From NCBI GenBank assembly GCA_031406575.1, contig JANOHP010000032.1, forward strand, positions 1 to 59,491: 59,491 nucleotides of DNA, written 5' to 3'. The notes beneath the pieces are model-generated. The model saw nothing but the letters and a program-made list of their open reading frames with translations. It was not told where the DNA came from and did not search any database. How positions within the stretch are numbered: position 1 is the first letter of the stretch; each line of letters opens with the position of its first letter. Of this stretch, positions 25,630 through 34,477 are shown one piece after another. The DNA comes from Ga0077555 sp031406575 (GTDB taxonomy: Bacteria > Pseudomonadota > Alphaproteobacteria > Rhizobiales > Hyphomicrobiaceae). Made by a program: the position numbers and the translations under genes.

Positions 25630-27924
25630 TCAGAACACTTTCCATTCGAGGTCGCGCGCCGAGAGCGAGTCGACAGCCCGCGCCGTGGCTCGGCCGCGAG
25701 GCGCGCGCGCCTGTTGCACGGGCACGATCTGGTGGATTTCCGGCGGGGGTTGGGCCGCGATGACGTCGATCTCGCTGCCGGTCTTGAAGGACGCAACAGC
25801 TTTGCGCAGTTCGTCGATCTGCAACCGTGCCGACATCAGCGCGGCATTGGTTTTTTCCACCAGCGATGCGTTTTGCTGGGTGAGCTGATCCATATCCGTG
25901 ACGGCCATGCTGACCTGACCGATGCCCGAGGTCTGCTCACGGTTGGCGCTGGCGATCTCGGACACGAAATCGGCAACCTTGATGACCGACGCCACGATCT
26001 CATTCAGGGCATCTCCCCCCTGCTTGACGAGTTCGACACCTTCACGGACTTGGGACTCGGAGCTGGCGATCAGGCGATTGATGTCTTTCGAGGATTGGGC
26101 TGCGCGTTGTGCGAGCGCCCGCACCTCGTTCGCCACCACGGCAAACCCGCGACCCGAGTCCCCCGCACGCGCTGCTTCCACCGCCGCATTCAATGCCAGC
26201 AAATTCGTCTGGAAGGCGATCTCTTGAATCAACCCGACGATCTCGCCGATCTCACGCGACGATTTCTCGATCTTGTCGATCGCGGAGATCGCGTGCACGA
26301 CGATCTGGCTGCCCGTGATCGCCGACATGCGGGCGCCCGCCGCCAATGCGCTCGCCTCCTGCGCATTGCCCGCATTCTGGCGAACCGTCGCCGACATCTG
26401 CTCCATCGACGCCGATGTCTGCTCGAGCGCCGAGGCTTGGTGTTCCGTGCGCATCGACAGGTCGACGACGCCGGACGCGATCTCACTGGTCAAACCCTGC
26501 ACCGCCACCGTCGATTGCACGATGGTCGTCATCATGCCGCGCAACCGCTTCACCGTTTCATTGAAGTCGGTGACGATCTGCCCGAAGGCGTGGCTGGTTG
26601 CCGCGTCCAGACGCGACGTCAGATCGCCGTGCGCGAGTTTGTTCAGTTCGCGTCCGAGCGCCCCGATGAAGGCCGCCTGTTCTGCTGCTATTTTGGCATG
26701 CTGCTCGGCATTGCGCGTGCGCTCCTGCTCGGCGGCGGCGCGTGTTTTCTCGACGATTTGATGCTGGGCCGCCGATTCACTTTCCAGGATCAACTTGGTG
26801 GCGGCAGCGTCGCGAAAGACCATCAGCGCCCGCGCCATCAACCCGATTTCGTCGTCGCGGGCCGCAGAGGCGAGCTGGATATTCAGATCGCCTGCCGCCA
26901 AAGCCTCCATCTCCCGCGTAATCCCGACGATCTGCCGCGACAGAGCGCGCGCCGCGAAGAAAGCCATCAGGCCACCTGCGAGCAAGGCCAGCAGGCCAGC
27001 GATCACCACCAGCGTCTCGAGCCGATTGACACTGTTCAACGCTCGGGCGGATACCTCGTGTTCGGATTTGACGGCGCTGTCCTTGATGCGCGCAGCCCAC
27101 ATATTGATTTCTGCGCCCCCCTTGTCGAGGGCGGCGCTGCGCAGCGCGTTGCGTTCCTGGATGAGGGCGCGCAGCGCGGCAAATCCGGCACTATACTGAT
27201 CGAGCAGGGCGCGGACGTGATCGAAGTCGACCGGCATCGTGGTTGCCGAGGTATTGGCTTTTAAACGCGTGGTCAGGGAAATAATCTTCTGGTCCACGGC
27301 CAGCAGTTCACTGCCGACCCGAGCCGCGTCCTCGCGGGTGTTGCTCAAAAGATATTTGGCCAGATACAGGCGAGCCGTGATCAAATGTTGTTGTATCGAC
27401 CCCGCTATTGCAGCGGTCTCGAAGTCCTTGGACGTGTGTCCGGTGTCGATGACGAGTGCGAAAGACGCCCGGATTTCCGCCCCGATGGGGTCCATGACCT
27501 GGCTGACGATCCGATCGCGCTCCATCAGGAGGAAAACGAGCCGGTCGAAACCTTTTTCGAACTGGTCGAGGGCTCCTGCAATGTCATCGACCAGCGCTCG
27601 GCGATCGGCCGCGCGGAACTCCTTTTGCGCCTTGGCGATGCCGACACGGGTTTCGTCGAGATACTTGCGCGTATCGACCAAATCCTCGGGGCTGCGCGTG
27701 CCCAAGTATTCGCGGGCATTCAGCAGTGTTTTTGCCATGTCGGCATTGATTTCGGAGGCGGTGAGTGCTTCTCCCGCAATATCTTCATAAATTCTAAATT
27801 CTTTACCGAGCGACCAAATGCCGTACCCACCGATGATGGCAGCGAGCGAGGTGATCGCGACGATCGCCAATCCCATCAGCGTCAGCCGCGTCCGCATCCA
27901 AACTCGGGGCGAGCCCGCCACCAT
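25630..27924 (-). CDS. Methyl-accepting chemotaxis protein with C-terminal tether
   Basis: This 764-residue receptor has TM1 at about 13-36, a periplasmic helical sensor domain of about 265 residues (no named fold recognised), TM2 at about 303-326, a HAMP domain (about 326-380) and a long cytoplasmic coiled coil. The conserved hairpin tip contains EIAFQTNLLALNAAVEAARAG, split here as QEIAFQTNLLALNAA followed by VEAARAGDSGRGFAVVA, which binds CheA and CheW. The last residues EWKVF fit the x-[HFYW]-x2-[HFYW] pentapeptide that tethers CheR and CheB. GAAGGA precedes the ATG. It is divergent from the che operon and is the obvious input receptor for it. The sensed signal is unknown. Confidence 0.95.
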   Translation of the reverse strand: MVAGSPRVWMRTRLTLMGLAIVAITSLAAIIGGYGIWSLGKEFRIYEDIAGEALTASEINADMAKTLLNAREYLGTRSPEDLVDTRKYLDETRVGIAKAQKEFRAADRRALVDDIAGALDQFEKGFDRLVFLLMERDRIVSQVMDPIGAEIRASFALVIDTGHTSKDFETAAIAGSIQQHLITARLYLAKYLLSNTREDAARVGSELLAVDQKIISLTTRLKANTSATTMPVDFDHVRALLDQYSAGFAALRALIQERNALRSAALDKGGAEINMWAARIKDSAVKSEHEVSARALNSVNRLETLVVIAGLLALLAGGLMAFFAARALSRQIVGITREMEALAAGDLNIQLASAARDDEIGLMARALMVFRDAAATKLILESESAAQHQIVEKTRAAAEQERTRNAEQHAKIAAEQAAFIGALGRELNKLAHGDLTSRLDAATSHAFGQIVTDFNETVKRLRGMMTTIVQSTVAVQGLTSEIASGVVDLSMRTEHQASALEQTSASMEQMSATVRQNAGNAQEASALAAGARMSAITGSQIVVHAISAIDKIEKSSREIGEIVGLIQEIAFQTNLLALNAAVEAARAGDSGRGFAVVANEVRALAQRAAQSSKDINRLIASSESQVREGVELVKQGGDALNEIVASVIKVADFVSEIASANREQTSGIGQVSMAVTDMDQLTQQNASLVEKTNAALMSARLQIDELRKAVASFKTGSEIDVIAAQPPPEIHQIVPVQQARAPRGRATARAVDSLSARDLEWKVF

Positions 27925-28245
27925 CTCATTATTCCTTCAAACGATATGTTCGCTCGAACGCTCGAACCGGTGCGCCGTGGGGTCGAACACGGGTTTCGGG
28001 GTGCGCGTCTCGATGATTCGTCAATCTTACCGCACACGAATTAATGACCGCCTTCGGGGCGCCGTCCAATGCCAGACAAATTGCAGACAGCCTCGGCCAC
28101 TCCGCGCGATCGACAGCAATCCCAACGACGGGAGAAAGATGGTTTCGATGCGCGAGTTGCTCTGCCGTCTTAGCGCGCAATTAACGATTTGCCTTCACGG
28201 TAAAAGCTTCGAGATCGAAAGCAAAACCGCGGGTTCCCGGTTGCC
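27925..28245. other. Divergent promoter region of MCP and che operon
   Basis: This gap of 321 bases lies between the receptor gene and the STAS-first che operon. No gene is seen in it. The middle part (around 28020-28050 and 28170-28230) is less GC-rich and is the likely place of the promoters; no consensus -35/-10 or sigma-28 box was convincing. Confidence 0.4.
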
Positions 28246-28566
28246 ATGTCAACCATCATGTTTCAACTCAGTGATGGCCACCAGCACCTCGGGCTTCCGT
28301 CGTCACTCGACTTGCGCGCGACCAAGCCTCTGAAGTCGGCGCTGGGCCAAGCCCTCGAGCGCATGCTGCCGATCGTGATCGATCTCGGCAGCGTCGAACG
28401 CGTGTCGACGACCTGCGCCCAGGTCCTCGTCGCATTCGAGACGGCTGCGCAGCGCGCCGATTTGGCCGTCACGTTTCGTCGTCCATCCGCTGCGTTTTCG
28501 GCCGCGTTTCAAAGCCTGGGGCTCGGCTCGGTCGTCAGCCGTTGGAACTTGGAGGGGGGAGCATGA
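28246..28566 (+). CDS. STAS-domain protein at head of che operon
   Basis: This 106-residue protein fits a single STAS domain: a beta strand start, SLDLRATKPLKSALGQALE, the central strand IVIDLGSVERVSTTCAQVLVAF (where anti-anti-sigma factors have D-x-S at the phosphorylation site; here VSTTC), and the C-terminal helix AAFSAAFQSLGL. It is the first gene of the chemosensory operon and overlaps the cheY start by four bases (ATGA), so translation is coupled. STAS proteins of this kind may act as switch partners or bind a kinase; the partner is unknown. Confidence 0.8.
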   Translation: MSTIMFQLSDGHQHLGLPSSLDLRATKPLKSALGQALERMLPIVIDLGSVERVSTTCAQVLVAFETAAQRADLAVTFRRPSAAFSAAFQSLGLGSVVSRWNLEGGA

Positions 28567-28925
28567 AAATCCTCGTCGTCGATGATTCGCCCACGGTGCG
28601 CGAAATTCTGCTCAAGATTCTGCGCGTCGCCGAATACGAGGTTTTCGAGGCCGACAATGGCGTCAAAGGTCTCAAAACACTCGATACCCTCGACGATGTC
28701 GACCTGATCATCAGCGATGTCAACATGACGGTCATGGGCGGCTTCGAATTCGTGACCAAAGTGCGGGAAAATCCCAAGCACGAATTCACGCCCATTTTGT
28801 TTTTGACGACCGAGGACGGCAGCGATTTCCGCCAGATCGGCCGGGAAGTGGGCGCCACAGGTTGGCTGACCAAACCCATCGATCCCTTGAAATTGATCGC
28901 GACCATCAAGCGCGTCTGTCTGTGA
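28563..28925 (+). CDS. cheY: CheY-type response regulator
   Basis: This 120-residue single receiver has the acidic pair in VVDDSPT, phosphoacceptor Asp52 in IISDVNM, the switch threonine in LFLTTEDG and the lysine in LTKPID, so it can be phosphorylated by CheA. GGAGGGGGGAGC lies upstream of the ATG. It overlaps the STAS gene by four bases and is followed by cheA after 27 bases. With no flagellar genes nearby, the output target is open. Confidence 0.94.
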   Translation: MKILVVDDSPTVREILLKILRVAEYEVFEADNGVKGLKTLDTLDDVDLIISDVNMTVMGGFEFVTKVRENPKHEFTPILFLTTEDGSDFRQIGREVGATGWLTKPIDPLKLIATIKRVCL

Positions 28926-28952
28926 CCCGGATGCATCTCTGGGGATAATGGC

Positions 28953-31070
28953 ATGGACATCCAATTCGAGGAATTCAAGAAAACATTTTTCCAGGAATGC
29001 GACGAGCTTCTGGCTGATCTCGAGCATCAGCTCTCGGTCCTGAAAATAGATGCCCGCGATCCCGAGCCGCTGCATGCCGCGTTTCGCGCCGTACACTCGA
29101 TCAAGGGTGGCGCGGGGATGTTCGGCTTCACCCGTCTCGTCGCCTTCGCGCACGACTTCGAGAATGCTTTGCGCTTGATGCGATCGGGGAAAGTGGCGAT
29201 CAGCGAGGCAGTGCTCGATGCCGCCATCCAGTCGAGCGACGTGATGTCGGATCTGGTGCAGGCGGCGCGCAACGATGCCCCGCTCGATGCGGCCCACGAA
29301 GCGGAAGCAGGGGAACGGTTGACCGCGGCCGTGGGCACCGAGCGTGCCTCGGGCGACGACGACGATGACGCGGACCCCGATGACGACGTCGCGGTCTTCG
29401 CGGCGCGGGCTGCCCCGAGTGCAGCGACCGCCGGCGCACAACCGCGCTTCGTCTACGCCATCGCATTCCGCCCCTCTCGCCAACTCCTCCAGCGGATGAA
29501 CGAGCCTCTGCTGATTTTCCGGCATTTGCAGGAATTGGGCACACTGGCGATCGAAGCCGATATTTCGGGCCTGCCGGCGTTTGCCGACCTCGAGCCGCTC
29601 GACTCCTATCTCGCCTGGTCGATGACGCTGGAAACCAACGCCGCGATCACCAGCGTGCGCGAAGCCTTCGAATACGTCGAAGGCGACTGCGAGCTGGCGA
29701 TCGACTGCCGGGCGGACCGCGGGGTACCAGCACCCGCACCGCGCGTCGTAACCGTGACGGCTACACCGGAACCCGCCGAGGTGGGCACGCACCTTCCTGC
29801 CGCACCCGCACCGGCAACCTCCACGAACGGCGCGCGCGGCCAAGGACTGTCATCGATCCGCGTCGATCTCGATCGGATCGATCGCCTGGTCAACATGGTG
29901 GGCGAAATCGCTGTTTCGCAGACGATGGTCTACCAGCACATCGATCGCGCGCTGACGGTGTCCAATCCGCAGCTGTTCACCGAGCTGTCGCAATTGCTGA
30001 AGTTGACGCAGTTGTTGCAGGACAGCGTCATGGCGATCCGGGCGCAGCCGATCCGGTCGATCTTCGCGCGCATGCCGCGCGTCGTGCGCGACCTCATGGC
30101 CCAAACCGGAAAGACCGTTGTCCTGGAGACATTCGGCGAGGAAACCGAAATCGACAAGACGCTCGTGGAACAACTGGTCGATCCCCTGACGCATATGATC
30201 CGCAATGCAGTCGATCACGGCATCGAACCCGCCGCAGAACGCATGGCGCGCGGCAAAACACCCGACGGGCTGATCTGCATCAGCGCCGCGCAGCGCGGCA
30301 GCCAGATCGTCATCGAAGTCAGCGACGACGGGCGCGGCATCGACCGAGACAAAGTGCGCCGCAAGGCCATCGAGCAAAACCTCATTCATCCCGATGCGGT
30401 TCTGAGCGACGACGAGATCACCAACCTGCTGTTCGCCCCCGGCTTCTCCACGGCCGAGAACGTTTCGAACATCTCCGGCCGCGGGGTCGGCATGGATGTC
30501 GTCAAACGCAATATCCAGAAGATGGGTGGGCGCGTTTCGCTGACGTCGGAATCGGGCGTCGGCTCGAAAGTCGTGATTGCGCTGCCGCTCACCCTTGCCG
30601 TCACCGACGGCATGATCATCCGGGTCGGCCGCGAGAGCTACGTGCTGCCCATCGCCAGCATCGTCGAATGTCTGGCGGTCTCGCGCCAGCAGGTGAAGGT
30701 CGTGCCGGGCACCGGCGAGGTGCTCTACGTGCGCGGCGCCCCGATCAAGGTCGTCCACTTGGCGCAGGTTTTCAATATTCCCTCGGCTGCCTCCGGCCCA
30801 CAGCTGCTCGTCATCGTGGTCGAAGTCGACGACGGCCAGACCATCGCTTTGGCTGTCGACGAGATCGTCGATCAGCAGCAGGTCGTCATGAAGAGCGTGC
30901 GCGAGAATTTCGATCAGGTCGCGGGTATCGCCGGGGCCACCATTTTGGGCAATGGCGCCGTCGCCCTCTTCCTCGATGTCGTCGCCCTCGCGCACATGGC
31001 CTCGGTGGGCGGCTCGCGCCGAGGGCCCTCTCTCCCACTTCGCTCCAGCATCGCAAAGCAGGTCGCCTGA
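28953..31070 (+). CDS. cheA: Chemotaxis histidine kinase CheA
   Basis: This 705-residue kinase has the full CheA plan: an Hpt domain with phosphorylated His48 (HSIKGGAGMFGF), an acidic linker near 125-150, a middle region of about 150 residues in place of P2 (RQLLQRMNEPL to YVEGDCELAID), a dimerisation helix pair (DLDRIDRLVNMVGE), the ATPase domain (NAVDHGIE, DDGRGID, GRGVGMDVV) and a C-terminal CheW-like domain. A Pro/Ala linker lies before the dimerisation part. It overlaps the cheW start codon. Phosphate should pass to CheY and CheB here, perhaps also to other receivers in the locus. Confidence 0.96.
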   Translation: MDIQFEEFKKTFFQECDELLADLEHQLSVLKIDARDPEPLHAAFRAVHSIKGGAGMFGFTRLVAFAHDFENALRLMRSGKVAISEAVLDAAIQSSDVMSDLVQAARNDAPLDAAHEAEAGERLTAAVGTERASGDDDDDADPDDDVAVFAARAAPSAATAGAQPRFVYAIAFRPSRQLLQRMNEPLLIFRHLQELGTLAIEADISGLPAFADLEPLDSYLAWSMTLETNAAITSVREAFEYVEGDCELAIDCRADRGVPAPAPRVVTVTATPEPAEVGTHLPAAPAPATSTNGARGQGLSSIRVDLDRIDRLVNMVGEIAVSQTMVYQHIDRALTVSNPQLFTELSQLLKLTQLLQDSVMAIRAQPIRSIFARMPRVVRDLMAQTGKTVVLETFGEETEIDKTLVEQLVDPLTHMIRNAVDHGIEPAAERMARGKTPDGLICISAAQRGSQIVIEVSDDGRGIDRDKVRRKAIEQNLIHPDAVLSDDEITNLLFAPGFSTAENVSNISGRGVGMDVVKRNIQKMGGRVSLTSESGVGSKVVIALPLTLAVTDGMIIRVGRESYVLPIASIVECLAVSRQQVKVVPGTGEVLYVRGAPIKVVHLAQVFNIPSAASGPQLLVIVVEVDDGQTIALAVDEIVDQQQVVMKSVRENFDQVAGIAGATILGNGAVALFLDVVALAHMASVGGSRRGPSLPLRSSIAKQVA

Positions 31071-31594
31071 TGATGCACACCCGCAACGACTCTCCCAATC
31101 ATTCGACGGACACGGCACGCGCAGCCGATACTCGCCAGTACGTCACCTTCCTGCTTGGCGAGCAGCAGTACTGCGTCGACATCATGGCGGTGCGGGAAAT
31201 CCGCGCCTCCAACGTCATCACACCACTACCGAGCGCACCCGATTACGTGCGCGGCGTCACCAATCTGCGCGGTACCATCGTGCCCATCATCGACCTGCGC
31301 ACGCGCTTCGGGCTCGGCCGCACGGAGGTGAACCAAGGCGTCGTCGTCGTCGTCATGATCGGGGGCCGCCTGAATGGCCTCCTCGTCGACGGCGTGTCAG
31401 ATATTCTGACCGTTCGCCAGGCCGATATTTCTCCCATCCCCGATACCGATGGAGACAACCGCAATCCCTTTTTCGAAGGTCTCGTCACCCAGAGCGACAC
31501 GATGCTGATCATCGTCGCGCTCGATCGACTGACGAAATCGCAAGGGCCCTCGAGCAGCTCGGCCAGCGACGACGTTGCACCACTCGTGGCGTGA
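31070..31594 (+). CDS. cheW: Adaptor protein CheW
   Basis: This 174-residue protein is the CheW adaptor that links receptors to CheA. After a polar N-terminus of about 22 residues, the domain shows YVTFLLGEQQYCVDIMAV, the typical GVTNLRGTIVPIIDLR block and a C-terminal VALDRLTK. It starts in the cheA stop codon (TGATG), with a second ATG one codon on. The tail after residue 155 is Ser-rich. Confidence 0.94.
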   Translation: MMHTRNDSPNHSTDTARAADTRQYVTFLLGEQQYCVDIMAVREIRASNVITPLPSAPDYVRGVTNLRGTIVPIIDLRTRFGLGRTEVNQGVVVVVMIGGRLNGLLVDGVSDILTVRQADISPIPDTDGDNRNPFFEGLVTQSDTMLIIVALDRLTKSQGPSSSSASDDVAPLVA

Positions 31595-31733
31595 GGCGCT
31601 GCGGACCGCAGCACGTGGGTCGCTGCATCGAGCAATAGAATTCTGGAGCACACCCCTGACCGTTCCTTCGGCAAAACGCGCAACCAGTGGCCGCCTCGCT
31701 GAACCGGTCCCTCCGGCGCTACCGGAGGGCGCC

Positions 31734-32582
31734 TTGCCTGCGTGGGAAGAACGGCCGCCGCCGATCTCGGACCGGGAGTTCGATTTCATCCGTGCGCTCG
31801 CGATGACGCACGCTGGCATCGCGCTCGCCGACTACAAGCGCAACATGGTCTACAGGCGGGTCACCAAACGCTTGCGCGCCCTCGATATCGCCCACGTCGG
31901 GGACTATTGCGACCTGCTGGCGGATCCCGCAAACGCCGCAGAAATTGGTGAGTTGATCAATGCTCTGACCACCAACAAGACGAGCTTTTTTCGCGAGAAC
32001 CATCACTTCGAGCACTTCGCGCAGACCGCACTGCCCCGCATCGTGGCCCGGGCCGAAGTGGACCGCAATCGCCGGCTGCGTGTCTGGTCGGCAGGCTGTT
32101 CGTCGGGCCAAGAACCCTACTCGCTCGCCATGACCCTGCTCGATACTGCGCCCAAGTTGGTCGGGTGGGACATCCGCATTCTCGCGACCGACATCGACAC
32201 CGACATTCTGGCGAAAGCCCAAGCCGGCATCTATCCCAGCGACGACCTGCGATCCGTGTCACCCGCCTTCGTGCGCAACTTCGTCGAACCCGTTTCCGGG
32301 GACCGCGAACACGCCCGGATCGGCGATAAGGTTCGCGACCTCATCGTCTTCAAGCATCTCAACCTGCACGAAGCCTGGCCGATGCGCGGACCGTTCGATG
32401 CCATTTTCTGCCGCAACGTCGTCATCTATTTCGACAAGCCCACGCAGTGCGTGCTGTTCAACCGGTTCGCAGACATGCTGCGCGACGGCAGCTTCCTGTA
32501 TCTGGGTCACTCGGAATCCCTCTACAAAGTCTCCGACCGGTTTCGTCCGATCGGACAGAGCATTTATCAGAAAACCAAGTGA
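31734..32582 (+). CDS. cheR: Chemoreceptor methyltransferase CheR
   Basis: This 282-residue enzyme methylates glutamates of the receptor. The N-terminal helical domain is followed by the SAM-binding VWSAGCSSGQEPYSLAM and the later LATDIDTDIL, CRNVVIYF and YLGHSESLYKVS, all standard. A TTG start at 31734 is proposed because GGAGGG lies five bases before it and the length then matches other CheR proteins. The frame is open back to 31575 inside cheW, but that part has no ATG, few codon-like features and no strong ribosome site. This leaves a gap of 139 bases after cheW. The receptor of this locus has the matching tether. Confidence 0.94.
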   Translation: MPAWEERPPPISDREFDFIRALAMTHAGIALADYKRNMVYRRVTKRLRALDIAHVGDYCDLLADPANAAEIGELINALTTNKTSFFRENHHFEHFAQTALPRIVARAEVDRNRRLRVWSAGCSSGQEPYSLAMTLLDTAPKLVGWDIRILATDIDTDILAKAQAGIYPSDDLRSVSPAFVRNFVEPVSGDREHARIGDKVRDLIVFKHLNLHEAWPMRGPFDAIFCRNVVIYFDKPTQCVLFNRFADMLRDGSFLYLGHSESLYKVSDRFRPIGQSIYQKTK

Positions 32583-32627
32583 GCGCGTCGCGCGCGCTGC
32601 TCAGCATCGGACAGAGGTCGTTGAACC

Positions 32628-33734
32628 ATGATACGTGTGTTGATCGTCGACGACTCCGCCGTCATGCGCAACCTGCTGTGCCAAATTCTGGCAGCCGATC
32701 CCGAGATCGACGTGGTCGGCGTGGCGGCTGACGCCATGGTCGCGCGCGAAATGATCAAGGCGCTGCGACCCGACGTCCTGACGCTCGATATCGATATGCC
32801 GAAAATGGACGGCTTGGCTTTTCTCGACCGCATCATGCAACTGCGCCCGATGCCCGTCGTCATGATATCCGCGCTGACGATGGATGGTGCCGACGTGACG
32901 CTGCAGGCGCTCGAAATGGGGGCCGTCGATTTCGTCGCCAAACCCCAGGTCGACATGCGCGAGGCCTGGCCCGCGCTGCGCGACGAGGTCACCTCGAAGA
33001 TCAAGGCGGCCGCACGCACGTCGGTGCAGATCGCCCGACGCGCGACGTCTAGTCTCCCCAAGCTGCCCGATCCGCGCACGCGCAGTCGCGCGGCGAACAA
33101 GATCGTCGCCATCGGTGCATCGACGGGCGGCGTCGGCGCGCTGATGGAAATACTCAGCGGGATGCCCGAGAACGGGCCTCCCATTCTCGTCGCACAACAC
33201 ATGCCGGCGTCGTTCACGCGTCAGTTCGCCAAGCGATTGAACGATTGCTGTGCCATGTCCGTCGCAGAAGCGACGGACCAGGGCCGCGTTCTTCCCGGTC
33301 ACGTCTATATCGCGCCGGGTGATCGGCACTTGTCGCTGGTGCGCACCGGCGTGAATTTCTACTGCCGGCTCGAAGACGGCGAACGGGTCAACAATCATAT
33401 TCCCTGCGTCGACATCCTGTTTGCGTCGGCGGCGACGGCGGCGGGCAACGATGGCATCGGTGTGCTGCTGACGGGGATGGGCAAGGACGGCGCCCAAGGT
33501 CTGGCCGCCATGCGCAAAGCCGGTGCGGTGACGGCCTGCCAGGACGAGGCGACATCGGCGATCTACGGCATGCCGAAGGCGGCCATGGCCATCGGTGCGG
33601 CGGAGATCGAGCTCCCGTTGGGTCGCATCGCGGGCTGGATCCTCGAGCGGTCGAGTGGCGACAGTCCGCCGACACGCGTCGACATGGGTCGGCCAGAAGG
33701 GGCGCGCTCGGCGAGTCCTGGTGGCCAGAAATGA
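32628..33734 (+). CDS. cheB: Chemotaxis methylesterase CheB
   Basis: This 368-residue enzyme has an N-terminal receiver (VLIVDDSAVMR, phosphoacceptor Asp54 in LTLDIDMPKMDG, Lys in VAKPQ) and a C-terminal methylesterase domain with Ser in IGASTGG, His in AQHMP and Asp in LTGMGKDG, the complete catalytic triad. Phosphorylation by CheA should activate it to remove methyl groups or deamidate receptor glutamines. Its last four bases overlap the cheD start (ATGA). Confidence 0.95.
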   Translation: MIRVLIVDDSAVMRNLLCQILAADPEIDVVGVAADAMVAREMIKALRPDVLTLDIDMPKMDGLAFLDRIMQLRPMPVVMISALTMDGADVTLQALEMGAVDFVAKPQVDMREAWPALRDEVTSKIKAAARTSVQIARRATSSLPKLPDPRTRSRAANKIVAIGASTGGVGALMEILSGMPENGPPILVAQHMPASFTRQFAKRLNDCCAMSVAEATDQGRVLPGHVYIAPGDRHLSLVRTGVNFYCRLEDGERVNNHIPCVDILFASAATAAGNDGIGVLLTGMGKDGAQGLAAMRKAGAVTACQDEATSAIYGMPKAAMAIGAAEIELPLGRIAGWILERSSGDSPPTRVDMGRPEGARSASPGGQK

Positions 33735-34420
33735 ACAGATCGCCCGACATAGCGCGACCGCTGAACTCGATCCGCCCACCCAAGTCACCGCCGACGCCCC
33801 GCATGAGCGAGACGACGGCCGCCACCGGCTCGACAATGGTGTGGATCGCGCAAGCCGATTTCTACGTCACCGCCAATCCGACAGAAGTTCTGAGTACGAT
33901 TTTGGGATCGTGCATCGCCGTGTGCATTCACGATCCCGTCGTCGCCTGCGGTGGCATGAATCACTTTTTGCTGCCCAGTGCGCCCCAACCCAGCGATGGT
34001 CTGCCCAGCATCGAGCTGCGCTACGGCAGCTATTCGATCGAGCGCCTGATCAACGCCGTATTATCGCGTGGCGGCCGGCGCGAGCGATTGCAGGTCAAGG
34101 TTTTCGGTGGCAGCAATGTGCTCGGCACGACGAACATCGGGCACTACAATGCCGATTTCGTCGAGGCGTATCTGGAGAAAGAAGGTCTGCCCATCGTGGC
34201 GCGCGATTTGCGGGGATCATCACCCCGCCGCATCCACTATTTCCCGACGACGGGTGTGGTGAAGATGGCGCGGCCACGCGATTCCTTGGCTGCAATGATC
34301 TTCGATGCCGAATCCCAGCGCCGCGAACGCAAAGCCGCGCCGCCGAGCAGGCCCGATGTCGAGATTTTTGCCCCGCTGCCGCGCAGAGCAAGACGTCCCG
34401 TGGACACGGCAAACGAGTGA
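33731..34420 (+). CDS. cheD: Receptor glutamine deamidase CheD
   Basis: This 229-residue protein is the CheD deamidase. The core (about 35-190) has ILGSCIAVCIHD with the catalytic cysteine, GGMNHFLLP with the histidine and KVFGGSNVLG with the conserved Gly/Ser stretch. It overlaps cheB by four bases, so the start at 33731 is favoured, though the in-frame ATG at 33803 gives the more usual size. The C-terminal 35 residues are basic and low in order. It is the last gene of the che operon proper. Confidence 0.93.
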   Translation: MNRSPDIARPLNSIRPPKSPPTPRMSETTAATGSTMVWIAQADFYVTANPTEVLSTILGSCIAVCIHDPVVACGGMNHFLLPSAPQPSDGLPSIELRYGSYSIERLINAVLSRGGRRERLQVKVFGGSNVLGTTNIGHYNADFVEAYLEKEGLPIVARDLRGSSPRRIHYFPTTGVVKMARPRDSLAAMIFDAESQRRERKAAPPSRPDVEIFAPLPRRARRPVDTANE

Positions 34421-34477
34421 AAGTCTGAAAAAAATGTCGGGAGGCGATACGCTGCCCGCTGCGACCGCAGCGCCGGC

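Noticed and set aside
25612..27264. Open frame of 550 codons on the plus strand
   Set aside because: Antisense to the chemoreceptor; composition is Arg/His/Asp-rich and not protein-like.
28509..29843. Open frame of 444 codons on the minus strand
   Set aside because: Antisense to cheY and cheA, both certain.
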